Below, piece by piece: positions 11,712 through 23,300 of a stretch of 29,807 bases of DNA. The stretch is from Didymodactylos carnosus (lineage: Eukaryota; Rotifera; Eurotatoria; Philodinida; Philodinidae). Made by a program: the position numbers and the translations under genes. The notes under the pieces are model-generated. The model was not told the DNA's origin. It made no database searches and saw only the letters and a list, made by a program, of their open reading frames with translations. Within the stretch, counting starts at the first letter, position 1. Each line of letters begins with the position of its first letter. The stretch lies in NCBI GenBank assembly GCA_905250885.1, contig CAJNOQ010001636.1, positions 1-29,807 on the forward strand, written 5' to 3'.

Positions 11712-12616
11712 CCCTAGATAAAATCTTACGCACTACTAGTTTATTTTCTGCTAGGATCTTACAAGATCCTACATGTTAGGATCTATCTAACAACGTCCTA
11801 TTAGGATCTTAAAATAATAGGATTCTACTAGGATTTCGCTTAAGTTTGTTTAGCATACGAACGGAATCTTACGAGTGAACCTTGCGAACTGTCACATCGC
11901 TTTTTCAGCCAAACATAGGTTATCAACTATGCTGAATCCCATTATCATAATGGGAGCTGCTCAGGAGCCTTGAGAGAACGATTTACTTGAAAACCAGTTT
12001 TTTACAAAGTCTAAAAAATAACTGAAATCTTTCCTAATGAGGCATGATTCTAGCCAGCACATTTCTGATTAAAATGAGACATCTCCCACCTCTACACGAC
12101 CTTTCTTTGCAAAGTTATAGAATTTACAAGTCAAGCCCTAAATTAATTTCTTCTTATTTCTGAAGCTCTGAGGTGACAATGAACATTGAGGGCTTTTCTT
12201 GTAAATCCTATAAATTTGCAAAGAAAGATCGTACAGAGCTGGAAGATGTCTCATTTTAATCAGAAATTTGTGGGCTACAATCATGACTCATTAAGAAAGA
12301 TTTCAGTTATTTCTTAGACTTTGTAAAAAACTGGTTTTCAAGAAAACCGTTCTCAAGGCTCCTGAGCAGCTTCCACTATGATATCGGGATTCAGCATAGT
12401 TGGTAACCTATAACCCACTGTGTTTGGCTGAAAAGCGATGGGACAGTTCCCGAGGTCCACTCGTTAGAAAGTCGTATGACTTTCGGATATACCTGTTTTC
12501 ATTAGGATTCTGTAGACTTTTGTTAGGATCCTAAGGAATTAAGACGAAATCCTAGTAGGATACTGGTAGGATATGTCTCGGATCCTGTCAGAAAACTCAT
12601 AGGACTTTTACTAGGG
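11712..12616. mobile_element. Foldback element A with TAGGATC motif termini
   Basis: The termini are inverted: CCCTAGATAAAATC at 11712 faces CTAGGG ending at 12616. Inside each end lie several copies of TAGGATCY/RGATCCTA (about 11753-11834 and 12500-12600). Long imperfect arms follow, roughly 11866-12140 and 12188-12475. They share blocks such as GAAAACCAGTTTTTTAC, GCTGCTCAGGAGCCTTGAGA and TATGCTGAATCCC, with a short central spacer. No transposase frame is present, so it is non-autonomous. Its outer ~40 bp closely match those of the element in CCDC39 intron 18, so the two share a family. A target-site duplication was not resolved. Confidence 0.8.
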
Positions 12617-12980
12617 TTGTTATTTCAGCGATTTTCGTAATAATAATCAACATAAGTGGAATAACTTTTGTGCATTTACGTACTTTAAACTTTCAATGTG
12701 TATGTTCTGTTAAGAGTTTCTTTTGAGTGATATTTCTAACTAACAAACGTTGATAAATATAGTGCCAAGGCTTAGCATTTGGTTACTCATATGTGTACCC
12801 GAGAAAATTCTCTTGATAAAAACTTTTAATTGAGTAATATCGCAAATGCTTTCAAAGATTGAGGAGAAAAATATAGATGGGAAAAACAGTTGACTGTTTT
12901 CAAGGTGAAACAACTGCGTTGTGGTGGAACGATAGTACAATATGCAATCTAAGAGAAGTGTAGTATCGTGCGCATATACC
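12617..12980. other. Spacer between element A and hairpin
   Basis: No gene is supported. The 83-aa minus-strand open frame at 12740-12991 has no recognisable features and runs into the following hairpin. It is considered chance. Confidence 0.55.
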
Positions 12981-13106
12981 CGCCCAAGCAAAAACGACCC
13001 AATATTTTGGGTTATTTATCTAGATTCAGCTCCACGTACATCTAGATGCACGTGAAGCTGAATCTAGATAAATAACCCAAAAAATTGGGTCGTTTTTGCT
13101 TGGGCG
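12981..13106. repeat. Near-perfect 126-bp hairpin (MITE-like)
   Basis: Arms begin CGCCCAAGCAAAAACGACCC and end with its reverse complement at 13106. The arms run through TTATTTATCTAGATTCAGCT almost without mismatch, leaving a central loop of roughly a dozen bases. Its near-perfect symmetry suggests a young miniature inverted-repeat insertion or a recent inverted duplication. Flanks show no obvious target duplication, so the superfamily is unassigned. Confidence 0.85.
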
Positions 13107-14031
13107 ACAGAATAAGAAATATCATTGGTTTAAAAAATCGGTGACAGATTCATATTATTATTTATTATCGTTCTATTAGATGTATTTTGCGATTGTATCG
13201 AGTGACCACGTTGTGATGGAAATGTTTTATTGTAATGATATCTTTATTCTGATCAGTGAACAAATATATCTGCAAAAGGTCGTATTGGCCTAAAATACCT
13301 TGATACAAAACTGATAATATTTATGTTTTGAAATATCCCCATAGTGTGTTCGCCATTTCGATATTTCGGAACACAAATGTACCTATTCTTCGTTCTTCCT
13401 TTTAGTTAAGATATAAAATATATTCAATCATGAAATAGTCAGGAACAACTCAAGCGAACTTACAATATACTTTATGTCATAACAAAAGCAAATCAAAATT
13501 TATTTGATTGTCGATTAGAAGAAACTATCGAAAATTTATTTAACAAAGAAGTTTATAGACTAGAAAGACAACGTTTGTTTGAGTTTTAAACTAATTTTAA
13601 CAAATTTATTGTAATTAAATCAGATGGAGAATTATATGTAGTACTTTTATTTTATTTTATTTTATTCTATAAATTTTACTACTATTATCTGTCCAAATGA
13701 ATAGTGGCCGCGGTCATTTTTTTTATAACTTTTTAACAGAATAAGATGAAGACCTGCCGCTTTCGATGTCTTGTAGCCAGGACGTGACAACATCTACCTA
13801 TGTATAAATCAATTCTATCAATGAGGTTTGCCACGGTGCACCTCATCGACGTTCCAGAGGCAAGGTTGGCGCTCTCTAACTTTTCCGAAGACACCGCAGA
13901 ACCAGATTTTCTTGATATTTAGAAATTTGAATCACATGGCAGTGTTTGTTTTTCGAAAAAGCTTCAAAAAAATAGTGAAATCTATACTAGACGAAATAAT
14001 CTATTTGTCACTATTTTACCGAAAATTAAAA
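13107..14031. other. Intergenic region, no gene seen
   Basis: Mostly AT-rich. A less AT-rich pocket at about 13740-13900 includes a small TGAGGT...ACCTCA inverted pair around 13821-13844. A 70-aa plus-strand frame at 13828-14040 shows no recognisable family. It is left as unassigned sequence. Confidence 0.5.
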
Positions 14032-14296
14032 AATTTATAACTCATTCAAAATTGCTCCAAACTGCTTCAAAACATCAGAATATACTTCATTTTATCTGTT
14101 TAATCGTATTTGGTAGTAAAAATTAGTACGAAGCGTTACCTTATTCCCGAAGCTTTCTACAAGGCCTTTCGAAAACCAAAGTACTTTCTGTTCGTTTTTT
14201 AAACTATTATTAAAGTTCAGGGTGTAGCACAGATAAAATGGAGTATATTCTGATATTTTGAAGCAGTTTGGAGCAATTTCGAGTGAGTTATGAATT
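14032..14296. repeat. Inverted repeat with 67-bp arms
   Basis: The left arm at 14032-14098 and right arm at 14230-14296 are reverse complements with a handful of mismatches. Shared blocks include AAATTGCTCCAAACTGCTTC, ATCAGAATATAC and CATTTTATCTG. The 131-base spacer has no coding capacity. The structure suits a small non-autonomous inverted-repeat transposon. Target duplication was not resolved. Confidence 0.75.
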
Positions 14297-15810
14297 CTGA
14301 CTGCCCTACAGAATGTCCAGTTTGCCTAATCAGACCACTGGTCAGTAAACTGTAAGTAAAAAGGACCTTATCCTCTTTTCTTGATCAGGATCTGTTTTTT
14401 TTCCTGACCAGTAAAACAAATCAAGAACAGGACTTGATTTCTGGATAGTCATCACGCATTTAACTGATACCTCGGCGTTATAAGTGACTATAGCTTTTTC
14501 TGGTTTGATTACATCGTGTTTTACTCGGACTTTTCTTCGAGCACATGATGTAAACAGTTTTTGAGGTTTTTATCAGTCCTATAATCCTTTTAGGGCCTCA
14601 CAATCTTTATCTGCAAACGAAAAAAGGTATGTTGTAACGGAAATCATACATCAAAGACAAAGAATTCAGTGCGAGTACACAGCAATTTCGGCTCTCTAAT
14701 GCCTCATGTAAACTCTTCTTGCGTTTTCTTGCCATAATGTTGAGCTATTTTCGATCTATTTTAAGTTAATAATAAGCTAAGACTTCCAGATGAAATTTTC
14801 TATTCCGATGCATGTGCTTCTTAATTATGACTTGACATATAACGAGCATTTGATCATTTGATCAAATAAAGGTGAGAGCAGTTGATGCTTTATGGTTCGC
14901 ATGTGAATATTAACAATAAGGTAATGTTTGCCGCATGTAAAGAAAACATTCACGCTTGAACTTTCAGAGAATGTGCACCCGTAGATATTATCGCTAAAAT
15001 CAGTTTGTTATTAGAGCCAATCTAATATTCTGTGAATGAGGCGGAATGGCTGAGCCCCAATCCTCTGTGCATCAGACAGAACCGAGCCGATCATTACTAC
15101 ATCCTGAGAGTTACTAACAGCAAAGGGATACATCAAAGATACTCACAATCACTATAAAAACATCAACCTTTAATGCATTTCTCACTTCTTGCATTTTTAT
15201 TTCAAGGTCTTTGCACAGTCTGTACATTTTATTGAGCCTATACGTCAGAGAAGTACTCATATCTGATGCATACTTCTTGAGAAAGGCTCATTTCTGATAC
15301 CCAGGATAGCTAAAGAAAGAATATTCGACTCTGCGATAATAAGCGTGGCAAGGATTTAAGTCACTCTACTCTCTCATTCACTAAACTGCTGTATACTTCC
15401 TCTGTAAATTAATTACTTTTTTTAATGTATCCGTACTTTGAAAAAGTCAAAAGCTGCAGATATAAACTGCAAAAAGTTAAAGTATAGAAATAGTTTGCAC
15501 TCCATGTAAAGAAAATAAGAAGTGTCGTGCCGTGTCGTGTATATAACGAACACTTTCTTGCATGTCTGTTTTAGTATGAGAATAATGAAAAGGTATCTTT
15601 AATCACGCACGTGACCACCGTATGATTAAGATAAGCTACTGAGGTTTGACCTACTGAGGAAAAATTATCATTGCGTTGCTCTTTAGTCTCTCACCATTTT
15701 CGATGAAAAAGAATGTATACGCCCGTCTTGGATATCGCCTGTCCCGATTCTTGTATCCGAAAAACGAAAAATATATAGTTTTAAATTGGCGAATTCAATC
15801 TAATAGGTTA
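14297..15810. other. Gene-free region with TGATCAG-type motif cluster at its left
   Basis: At about 14330-14435 several CTGGTCAG, TGATCAGG, CTGACCAG and AAGAACAGG motifs cluster in both orientations. A similar cluster lies at about 16442-16572, so the two may be ends of one larger element. The remainder contains no recognisable gene, and the 62-aa frame at 15676-15864 runs into a MITE and is spurious. Confidence 0.45.
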
Positions 15811-15927
15811 GGCCCTGTCTACACTACAAAAGTTAAAGGAGCTTTAAGTAATTCTATTGGCTAAAAGTTAGTTTAAGCCAATAGAATTGCTTAAAGCTCC
15901 TTTAACTTTTGTAGTGTAGACAAGGCC
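15811..15927. mobile_element. 117-bp Harbinger-like MITE
   Basis: This is a near-perfect palindrome flanked on both sides by the trinucleotide TTA (15808-15810 and 15928-15930). The terminal inverted repeats read GGCCCTGTCTACACTAC at the left and GGCCTTGTCTACACTAC on the reverse strand at the right. The arms continue through AAAAGTTAAAGGAGCTTTAA and TTCTATTGGCT almost to the centre. A 3-bp TTA/TAA target and GGSCNTGT-like ends are typical of PIF/Harbinger-type MITEs. Assignment rests on ends and target only, since no transposase is present. Confidence 0.8.
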
Positions 15928-16134
15928 TTAACTTACTGAAAAATTTCTCAGTACACTTCCTCAGAAGCTTATCCTGATCCTCCCGTATAGCTTATACAAA
16001 ATGTGGGCTACATAAACTATATACATTGGTCTAGAAGATTATCTATAGATATAAATTTAAATGTTCACGTGAAAAGAACTGAAAATAAATTCTCTTGCCT
16101 TCTTGCAGTTGGAAAGCGGGTGTCCATGTAGCGC

Positions 16135-16387
16135 GTGATTCCGTCACGATTTTTGTTGTTTTGTGAACCTCTTGGCGTTCGAACAAAAGGAAACTAAGGA
16201 ACTGTTTACATGTTACATCGTAAAACTTTTGTTGTGCTTGATGGGCACGATATTCTGTGAAAACGGAATATATCGCATTTTGTTCAGCTCAATTTTCTCT
16301 ACAAGACTAGATGTAAACAGCTCCTTAGTTTCCTTTTGTTCGAACGCCAAGAGGTTCACAAAACAACAAAAATCGTAATGGAATCAC
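16135..16387. repeat. Inverted repeat with 77-bp arms
   Basis: Arms at 16135-16211 and 16311-16387 are nearly perfect reverse complements, sharing GATTTTTGTTGTTTTGTGAA, CCTCTTGGCGTTCGAAC and AAAAGGAAACTAAGGA. The 99-base spacer is unrelated. It is MITE-like, with no target duplication resolved. A 71-aa open frame running across it is a by-product of the palindrome. Confidence 0.85.
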
Positions 16388-17325
16388 GAAAAGGCGACCG
16401 TTACGTAGGCAGGCCGAAAGAAAAGTACAGCCTATCCACCCCTGATCAGTGCCTATTTTTGGAAAATGTCAAGATCAGTCCGAGATTTACTATGTCTGAT
16501 CAGTAGAAAGAACAGATTTTCCTGACCTGTTCTTACCGCTTTCTTGGTCTGGTCTTGGAACCGATCAGGACAAGAGGAAACTTGTGAAACTGATAAATTT
16601 TTATTTTGGGCGGGTTGTACACCTTTCCCCAAATTTAGGGCTCTGACTGTTTGCCTTTTTCGTTTTTTCTCTTTTATATTATTCTATTCAATTAAATTAA
16701 CCGCTGCAAATTTTTGTTAATTGTTAAATGTCTTTGTTTTTGAGTATTCACATCTCATCTCCACTTAAATTAATTAAATATCCTAGAGCGACTTTTTTGA
16801 ACGATATTTTATAAATTAAATGTATTGAGAAATATAATCACCTTTAATTCAATCGGAAACAGTTCCTTGAGATTAGAGAAATGCTTGCTGTTAACGCATC
16901 AGTTTCACACTGATACATCAACGTAATAAAATTTTCGTTTAAGAAAAACGCACTGTGCATCCGATACTTCACTCAGATGTGAAATTCCTTGTAGTTGATA
17001 GAATGGCTTTGGAACGATCATAGGATTCCTCGAGAAAAATGAGATAGAAAAACGATATATCATATGTCCACGATCTTGAACGCAACAATAAGACGCGATT
17101 AAATCCTTGAATGTTGTATCTTACACACACATTAACCATTTATTATGATAAAATTTACTTATATTAAGAAAATACATTATGGATAAAAGTTTGATCCCAA
17201 AAGCAGACAGATGTTCAATGAATTTATTAATGGCTTAATTTAATCTTATAGTTTGTTAGAACTGATGACTATTAAATTAATTGGAGCAAAATGTTTGTAA
17301 TTGGCTGTAAATTGCAATGCTCATT
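16388..17325. other. TGATCAG motif cluster, then 3' flank of CCDC39
   Basis: At 16442-16572 there are repeated CTGATCAG, GATCAGTC, CTGACCTGTTCTT and GATCAGGAC motifs related to the 14330-14435 cluster. The rest is AT-rich. Two AATAAA signals on the minus strand (17228-17223 and 17144-17139) lie about 98 and 182 nt after the CCDC39 stop codon. Confidence 0.5.
17223..17228 (-). terminator. Poly-A signal for CCDC39
   Basis: A canonical AATAAA hexamer lies on the minus strand about 98 nt downstream of the CCDC39 stop, in AT-rich sequence. A second one at 17144-17139 could be an alternative site. Confidence 0.5.
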
Positions 17326-20300
17326 TCAAGTTTTCTTTGAATATTTTATGTCGTCAGTTAGACTCGCACTCGTAAATGAATTTCTACCCGTACTACCACC
17401 TACAGTATAAAAAAAAGGTCAAAAGTTGGTGATTTGCATATAGAGACTATATGCGATGAGAGAAAGCGACATCTTACCAACAGAAACATTAACATGAGAT
17501 ACAATGGTTGATGGTCTTGTACTCATGATAACGGACGTGTAGAATTCAGGAGTTGTTGGTGCAGAAATATAAGATCTTGGTTCGCGACATTTTAGACCTT
17601 TTGATACTTCTTGCTTGTAGATAATGCCTTCCTGAAGAAAAACATTATATACAATCCTAATAAGAAACCTATACATTTTCTGATGGGATCCTTGAGAGGT
17701 CCTGGTACGATTCTATTTGGATTTAGCTTGCTATTTGGTAGGATCCTAGGAAAACCCTACAGAATCCTAAAAAATTACGTATCTCGGAAAGTCGTAGGAT
17801 TTACTAGGGTTCTGTTAGGATTCTACCAAGAAAATGCTATGACTGAATTATCATGTAAAAATACGCTCACGCAATGTATGAACAGCGTGTTTGACCAAAA
17901 ATTACCAAGTTTTTCGTTGTAACTCTGAACACACGTTTAAAACAGGCTCGAATATATCTTATTACTCCAATCTAAGATTATCTATCCTTCTTTATTAAGG
18001 CGAAAAGTCACGGCAGGATCTTAAATGTTAGAATCCGCTCCGGATCCCTGACGGGAGCCTAGCATCGAAGAACCTGCTAGAAAGGAGGGGGCATATTTGA
18101 TCAGAAAACGATCCCTCATTTTTTGCCTTATTTTGATTGGACTTTTGTCGAAAAGACATTTGCACACATTGCCCAGTTGTTCTTATGGAAAATAAGCTGA
18201 AAATACGTTTTTAACCTCGGTTGTTTTGAGATTCCATCAGAGAACGCCGTTCTTAGAAAAAATAACATTTTTGAAAAATCCAGCATAGGTTTCCCACAAA
18301 CCTTGGTATGAAAAGATAGTCAGTGAAAGACTGAATAAAATACTCTATGAACAATCTTTATACATCATTTCAATACGAAGAAATTTTTTTTACAAGAGAC
18401 AAATTGACCTGAAACGCGGTATCACGTATGTTTTAAGTTCTTTTTTCGTCATATGCAAACGAGGATGCAACTTGTATTTGACATATCAAGTACAAGTCGG
18501 ATCATTGTTTGCATATGGAGAAAAAAGTACTTAGACCATCGCTGATATCGTCTTTTTAGGTGCAACATTGTCTCTTGTAGAAACTATAACTGACTCGGCC
18601 AATTAAGATTCTTTAGATAGAATTTTGTAGAGCAGATCAAGGGCTATATTTCTATACCAAACACAAAGTGCATCCTCGTTTGCATATGACGAAAAAAGTA
18701 CTTAAAACATACGTGATACCGCGTTTCAGGTCAATTTATCTCTTGTAAAAATAATTTCTTCGTATTGAAATGATGTATAAAGATTGTTCATAGAGTATTT
18801 TATTCAGTCTTTCACTGACTATCTTTTCATATCAAGGTTTGTGGGAAACCTATGCTGGATTTTTCAAAAATGTTATTTTTTCTAAGAACGGCGTTCTCTG
18901 ATGGAATCTCAAAACAACCGAGGTTAAAAACGTATTTTGAGCTTATTTTCCATAAGAACAACTGGGCAATGTGTGCAAATGTCTTTTCGACAAAAGTCCA
19001 ATCAAAATAAGGCAAAAAATGAGGGATCGTCTTCTGATCAAATACGGCTCTCCCCTTTGTTAGAATCCTAAACTGATTATAATAGAGTCCGAAATGTTTA
19101 GCATCCTGTAGGATCCTAGTAGAAAACAGATAAGAAGTGCATAGGATTTGGTCTAGGGAATAGGAGTAGAGGAAAAACAATTTATTTTAATACCATTGCT
19201 GCTATTTGTTCAAATTTAGCCAGTACATCATCTCCATATGACGAGCATAATGTAATCAAATTTTGCATAATTTTTCGATTTGCTTCGTGATAAATTTTAA
19301 CGTCAACATCGAACTCTTTTGCATCAAGAATTTTTCCATGACTTTGTTCTCGATTCAGTTGTTGAATTTTTTTTATCTAGAAGACAACATCGATATAATC
19401 CATGACCTAGTTAGAATCCCAGACATTTTTACGCGATTGTCTGCTCGTTCAATTTTTATTCGAAATCGATTTAGTTCATCTTTCAATTTTGAGCATGTAT
19501 GCTCCTTTTCTTCACTAGCTAAACAAAAGTTCTGAAGTTGTTCTTCGAACATAGTCAAATCCACTGATTGAGTCTAAAAATAAATGAAAAATGAACGTAA
19601 TTCATAATATGTATACAAAGAACTACAAACTTGTTCCTCTTCATCGTAATCACGAAGCATCTTTCGACGAACTAAGTGACAAAGAAAATGTTTTAGAATT
19701 TATTAACTATCTATCTTCTATTCCTACTTCGAACTTTTTCTACAATTGTTCTGAAATGTTCTTCCAATTCTTCTATTTGAATTATTTCTGGACCTTTAAA
19801 GAAAAATGAATTTTAACTATTCTTCTTTGACTTCTTAAATTTTACTATTGTCTTGTAGTTTTTCATAACATTTTTTAATATCAATATTATTCCAATTGAG
19901 TAATTGTACTGTATTTTCTAGTGCACGTAATTCCGTTTCCGCTTTCGTTACTATTGCTTCTAATTGATCACCTTGTTTCAATAATTCTTCTCTCATTTGA
20001 GCTACCTAAACTAGACAAATCAAATCGATCTAAGAAACTAGTTTAGAAATAGAGCATGTATAGTATCATACCTTAATCACATATTGCGCTTGTGCAAGAA
20101 CATTATCTAACTGTTTTTCTCTGTCTGTTGTAAATGCAAATAGTTCATATCTAAAAAATTTTTATTTTTAAGTCATTTCTTCTTCTATACACTGTACCTG
20201 TTTTTTAATTTTTCTATTTTTGATATGCGTATATTTAATTCTGTTGAAATTGTTGACTTTTTTGATTGTTCGTCATTCAGTTGAATACGAAGAATATATT

Positions 20301-23300
20301 GATTTGCTTGTATTTCTAATCGACGTTCTTTAATGATCTATAAGTTTAGAAAACATTATTCCGATTACTAAATAATAATACATCACTGATACTTTTTGCA
20401 TTTCAATGTTTTGTTGTTCTAAATCGCATGTTATTTCACTTGAATGATGCAGAATATTTTTTAAACGTTTTAGTTCAACTTTTAATAAATTTTCTTCGAC
20501 AAGAAAATCCTGTAACAAATGAACTTATAGAAATATAAAACCATCTTCAGTAGTTGAGACGTCTGCAATCATTTGTATTCTTTCGACATAGGGATGCACC
20601 GATTAATAATCGATGTTGGGGCATTCAGAAAAACCGTTCCGACTTGGTTTTAGTAAATCTCTCAGAACTGCAGAATATCTCATTTTGTAGAGAAAGGTTA
20701 ACTCTCCAAAGGTAAAGTGTTAAAAAGGGTTTAATGTTATATATAGAAAAAATATGATTAACCAAAAACGCACAAAAGTCGCAAAAAAATAATCGATCTT
20801 CGCTTTTTTTTTTGCGATTTTGCACATTTCTGAATATTTCAGTTTCTGTCACAAATAATATTAAACCCTTTTTAACACTTTACCTTTGGAGAGTCAATCT
20901 TTCTCTATAATCTGTGATTAAATTTAGCAATTTTTGCACAGAATATTTCTCATAGTTGCATCTTCCTTTTTATCAGAGGGGGAACTTGAAATATAGAACA
21001 GATGTAGAAAAATTCTCAAGTTGTAACTCTTTAGCGTTTGAAAAGAAAGTTTGAAATACTGATCCCGTCATATTTTTTTCAGTAAAATCTACTTTACTCA
21101 GCCTGAATGATATTTTGTCTTAAAACGTACTACTCGTGATTATGGCAAGCCCTTCTTCTTGAATTTGTCTAATAAACTTAAATTAATTTGAAAAACTATC
21201 TCACTTTTGCGTAGACTAACATTTTTCAGAAAGACTTTGATGGTACTATGAACTGAAATTGACAGAAAAGTTTCAGACGAGCATTTATATTTTATCGCAA
21301 ACCGTACAATTGGCTCACAATCGTCTCAGCTATCATACTTCTTTGTCATTAATTAATTTTTTCTCTATTTTCTCCGATAATGTTATATATAAATCAAATT
21401 CCATAAATTTTCCATTTAGAATGGTTTTTTCACTTGTTAAACGTTCTAAATCACGTCTTGTTGTACGCAATTCTTCATTTAAAATTTTTATTTGTGTTTG
21501 TAATAATTCAAGACCAGATTTTTTCTCTTTATATTGTGTTTGTAAATCACGAATTTTTGAATCAGATTCCGCATATTTTTCACTACTTTTCTCGCCAAGC
21601 ACACGAGTTACACGTCGTTCAACGCCTTGAAGATCAAACTCCTACAATTAGAATAAACCATATGGATCAGTTTAAAGCTCTTTTTCTTAAATTTTTTGTT
21701 CTATAAATACACACCAAATGATACAATAATTCTTGATGTTTTAATGCTTGTTGATCAATTTTAGCCATTTGACTTTTAATATTTCGTAAATGAACAACAA
21801 ACGAATGAATATTAACATTTAACTTTTTTTCCGTTGTTTTTAAAACGACTATTTCTTGATTAGATAAAAATGATTGTTCGGATAATTTTTTATATTCATT
21901 GTCTAATTGTTCTAGACGATGTTGTTCTTGTTCGATTAAATTTTCAAACTTTGTTAATTTTTCTTCTGACGTCAATTTTTCATTTAGTACTTCACGTTTA
22001 TGATTAATTACTTGTTCTTTTCGTTGTTTTGCTTGTTGTAAGCTGTGCTTTTCACAAAACAGACAATATCAGTACTGGAAAAGTGTAAAATATTATCATC
22101 AAATACGAACTCTTGTAATTTAAACATAATTTCTGTTTTAATATCTTTAAGTGTGATTCGTTCTTTTTCTAAACGATTATTTATGTTGGTCACATAATTT
22201 TTCAATGATAACATCTGAAATATCATGATCACGCGTATAAAATTTGGAAATTATTAAAATTTGTTTCATACCTCATTTTCAAAATTTTCCCGATGTTCTT
22301 CTAGATATTGATGTTTTTGTTTTAATTTTATTATTTTAGCATTATTAAACTCGATTTGTTTTTCTGTTGTTCGATTATTATGTTGTTCATACGAATAAAA
22401 TGCTTTTCTTTCATTTAATTTTGTTTCTTTAGTACGTACTTCAGCTTTGATTTGAACTAATTCCTAGTTAATTTAGAAACAGTGTCACCTGCTGGTGATG
22501 TTTGTTCGTCGTGTGCTTCAAGGTTATTGAGGTTGAATCTTAACGCTGACAGGTTATGTAATAACTTAGGGTAAGTTTCTTATACGTGTTGGGTCACACT
22601 CATCCGGTACCATACTTACTTCACTGTGCCGTATAATACAGTCCCTCTGACTAGTTCGCGTAGCTTCCAGGAAAGCTAGTACGTGGTTAATGAGTATGTA
22701 TTCAAGAAAATTGGGCAAAAGAACTCTATGTCTAACTAGAACCTGCTATTCAGAGCTTTAGTTGGTGACTAGTGCCGATCTAGACAATCGTATCAGACGC
22801 TTGTTAACTGTAGGAAAGATATGGAGCTTAGGCATGTGACAGTTCATAGTTCCTTGTACTGCAGTTTCTCGATAACGGGAACTGTTTTTCAGTTTCCATT
22901 CCTGAACTAGGAACGATTCAGCAGTTCACGTTTCTAGAAACGAGGAACGGTTCACCAGTTTCAGTTCCTGCAAACGGGAACTACAGTTCTTTTTGAACTG
23001 GAAACTGCTCAGTGTCCCTTAGTGATTTGTTGATATATTATGTATTTCATTTCACAAATATAAGAGTTTGAAAGAGTGAGTACTGGAAAGAGATACGCTC
23101 AAAGAGACTCCCAGATTAGGTGGTAGACTTTGCTGATTGAATTTAGTTCGTTATTTCTTAAGATCTTGATCTACCAGCTACAAGTGTGGCTAGCGAAAGT
23201 AAGATGCACGTAAGTCGCCTCCGGTTTAGAAAAAATTAATTTTCTCAGCAACGAAACAAAATTTTAAAAAAAGCTCTTCATATTTTTAAAGCTGGCGTGT

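Noticed and set aside
16163-16378. 71-aa frame
   Set aside because: It crosses a palindrome, so its two ends are mirror sequences rather than coding sequence.
16420-16450. CAGGGGTGG on the minus strand as a hAT terminus
   Set aside because: Only one short end was found, with no partner and no target duplication.
17611-17922. 103-aa plus-strand frame
   Set aside because: It overlaps the CCDC39 exon 19 border and the motif array of element B, with no protein-like pattern.
18827-19180. 117-aa minus-strand frame
   Set aside because: It is one arm of the foldback element B, and the opposite arm contains the mirrored sequence with disruptions.
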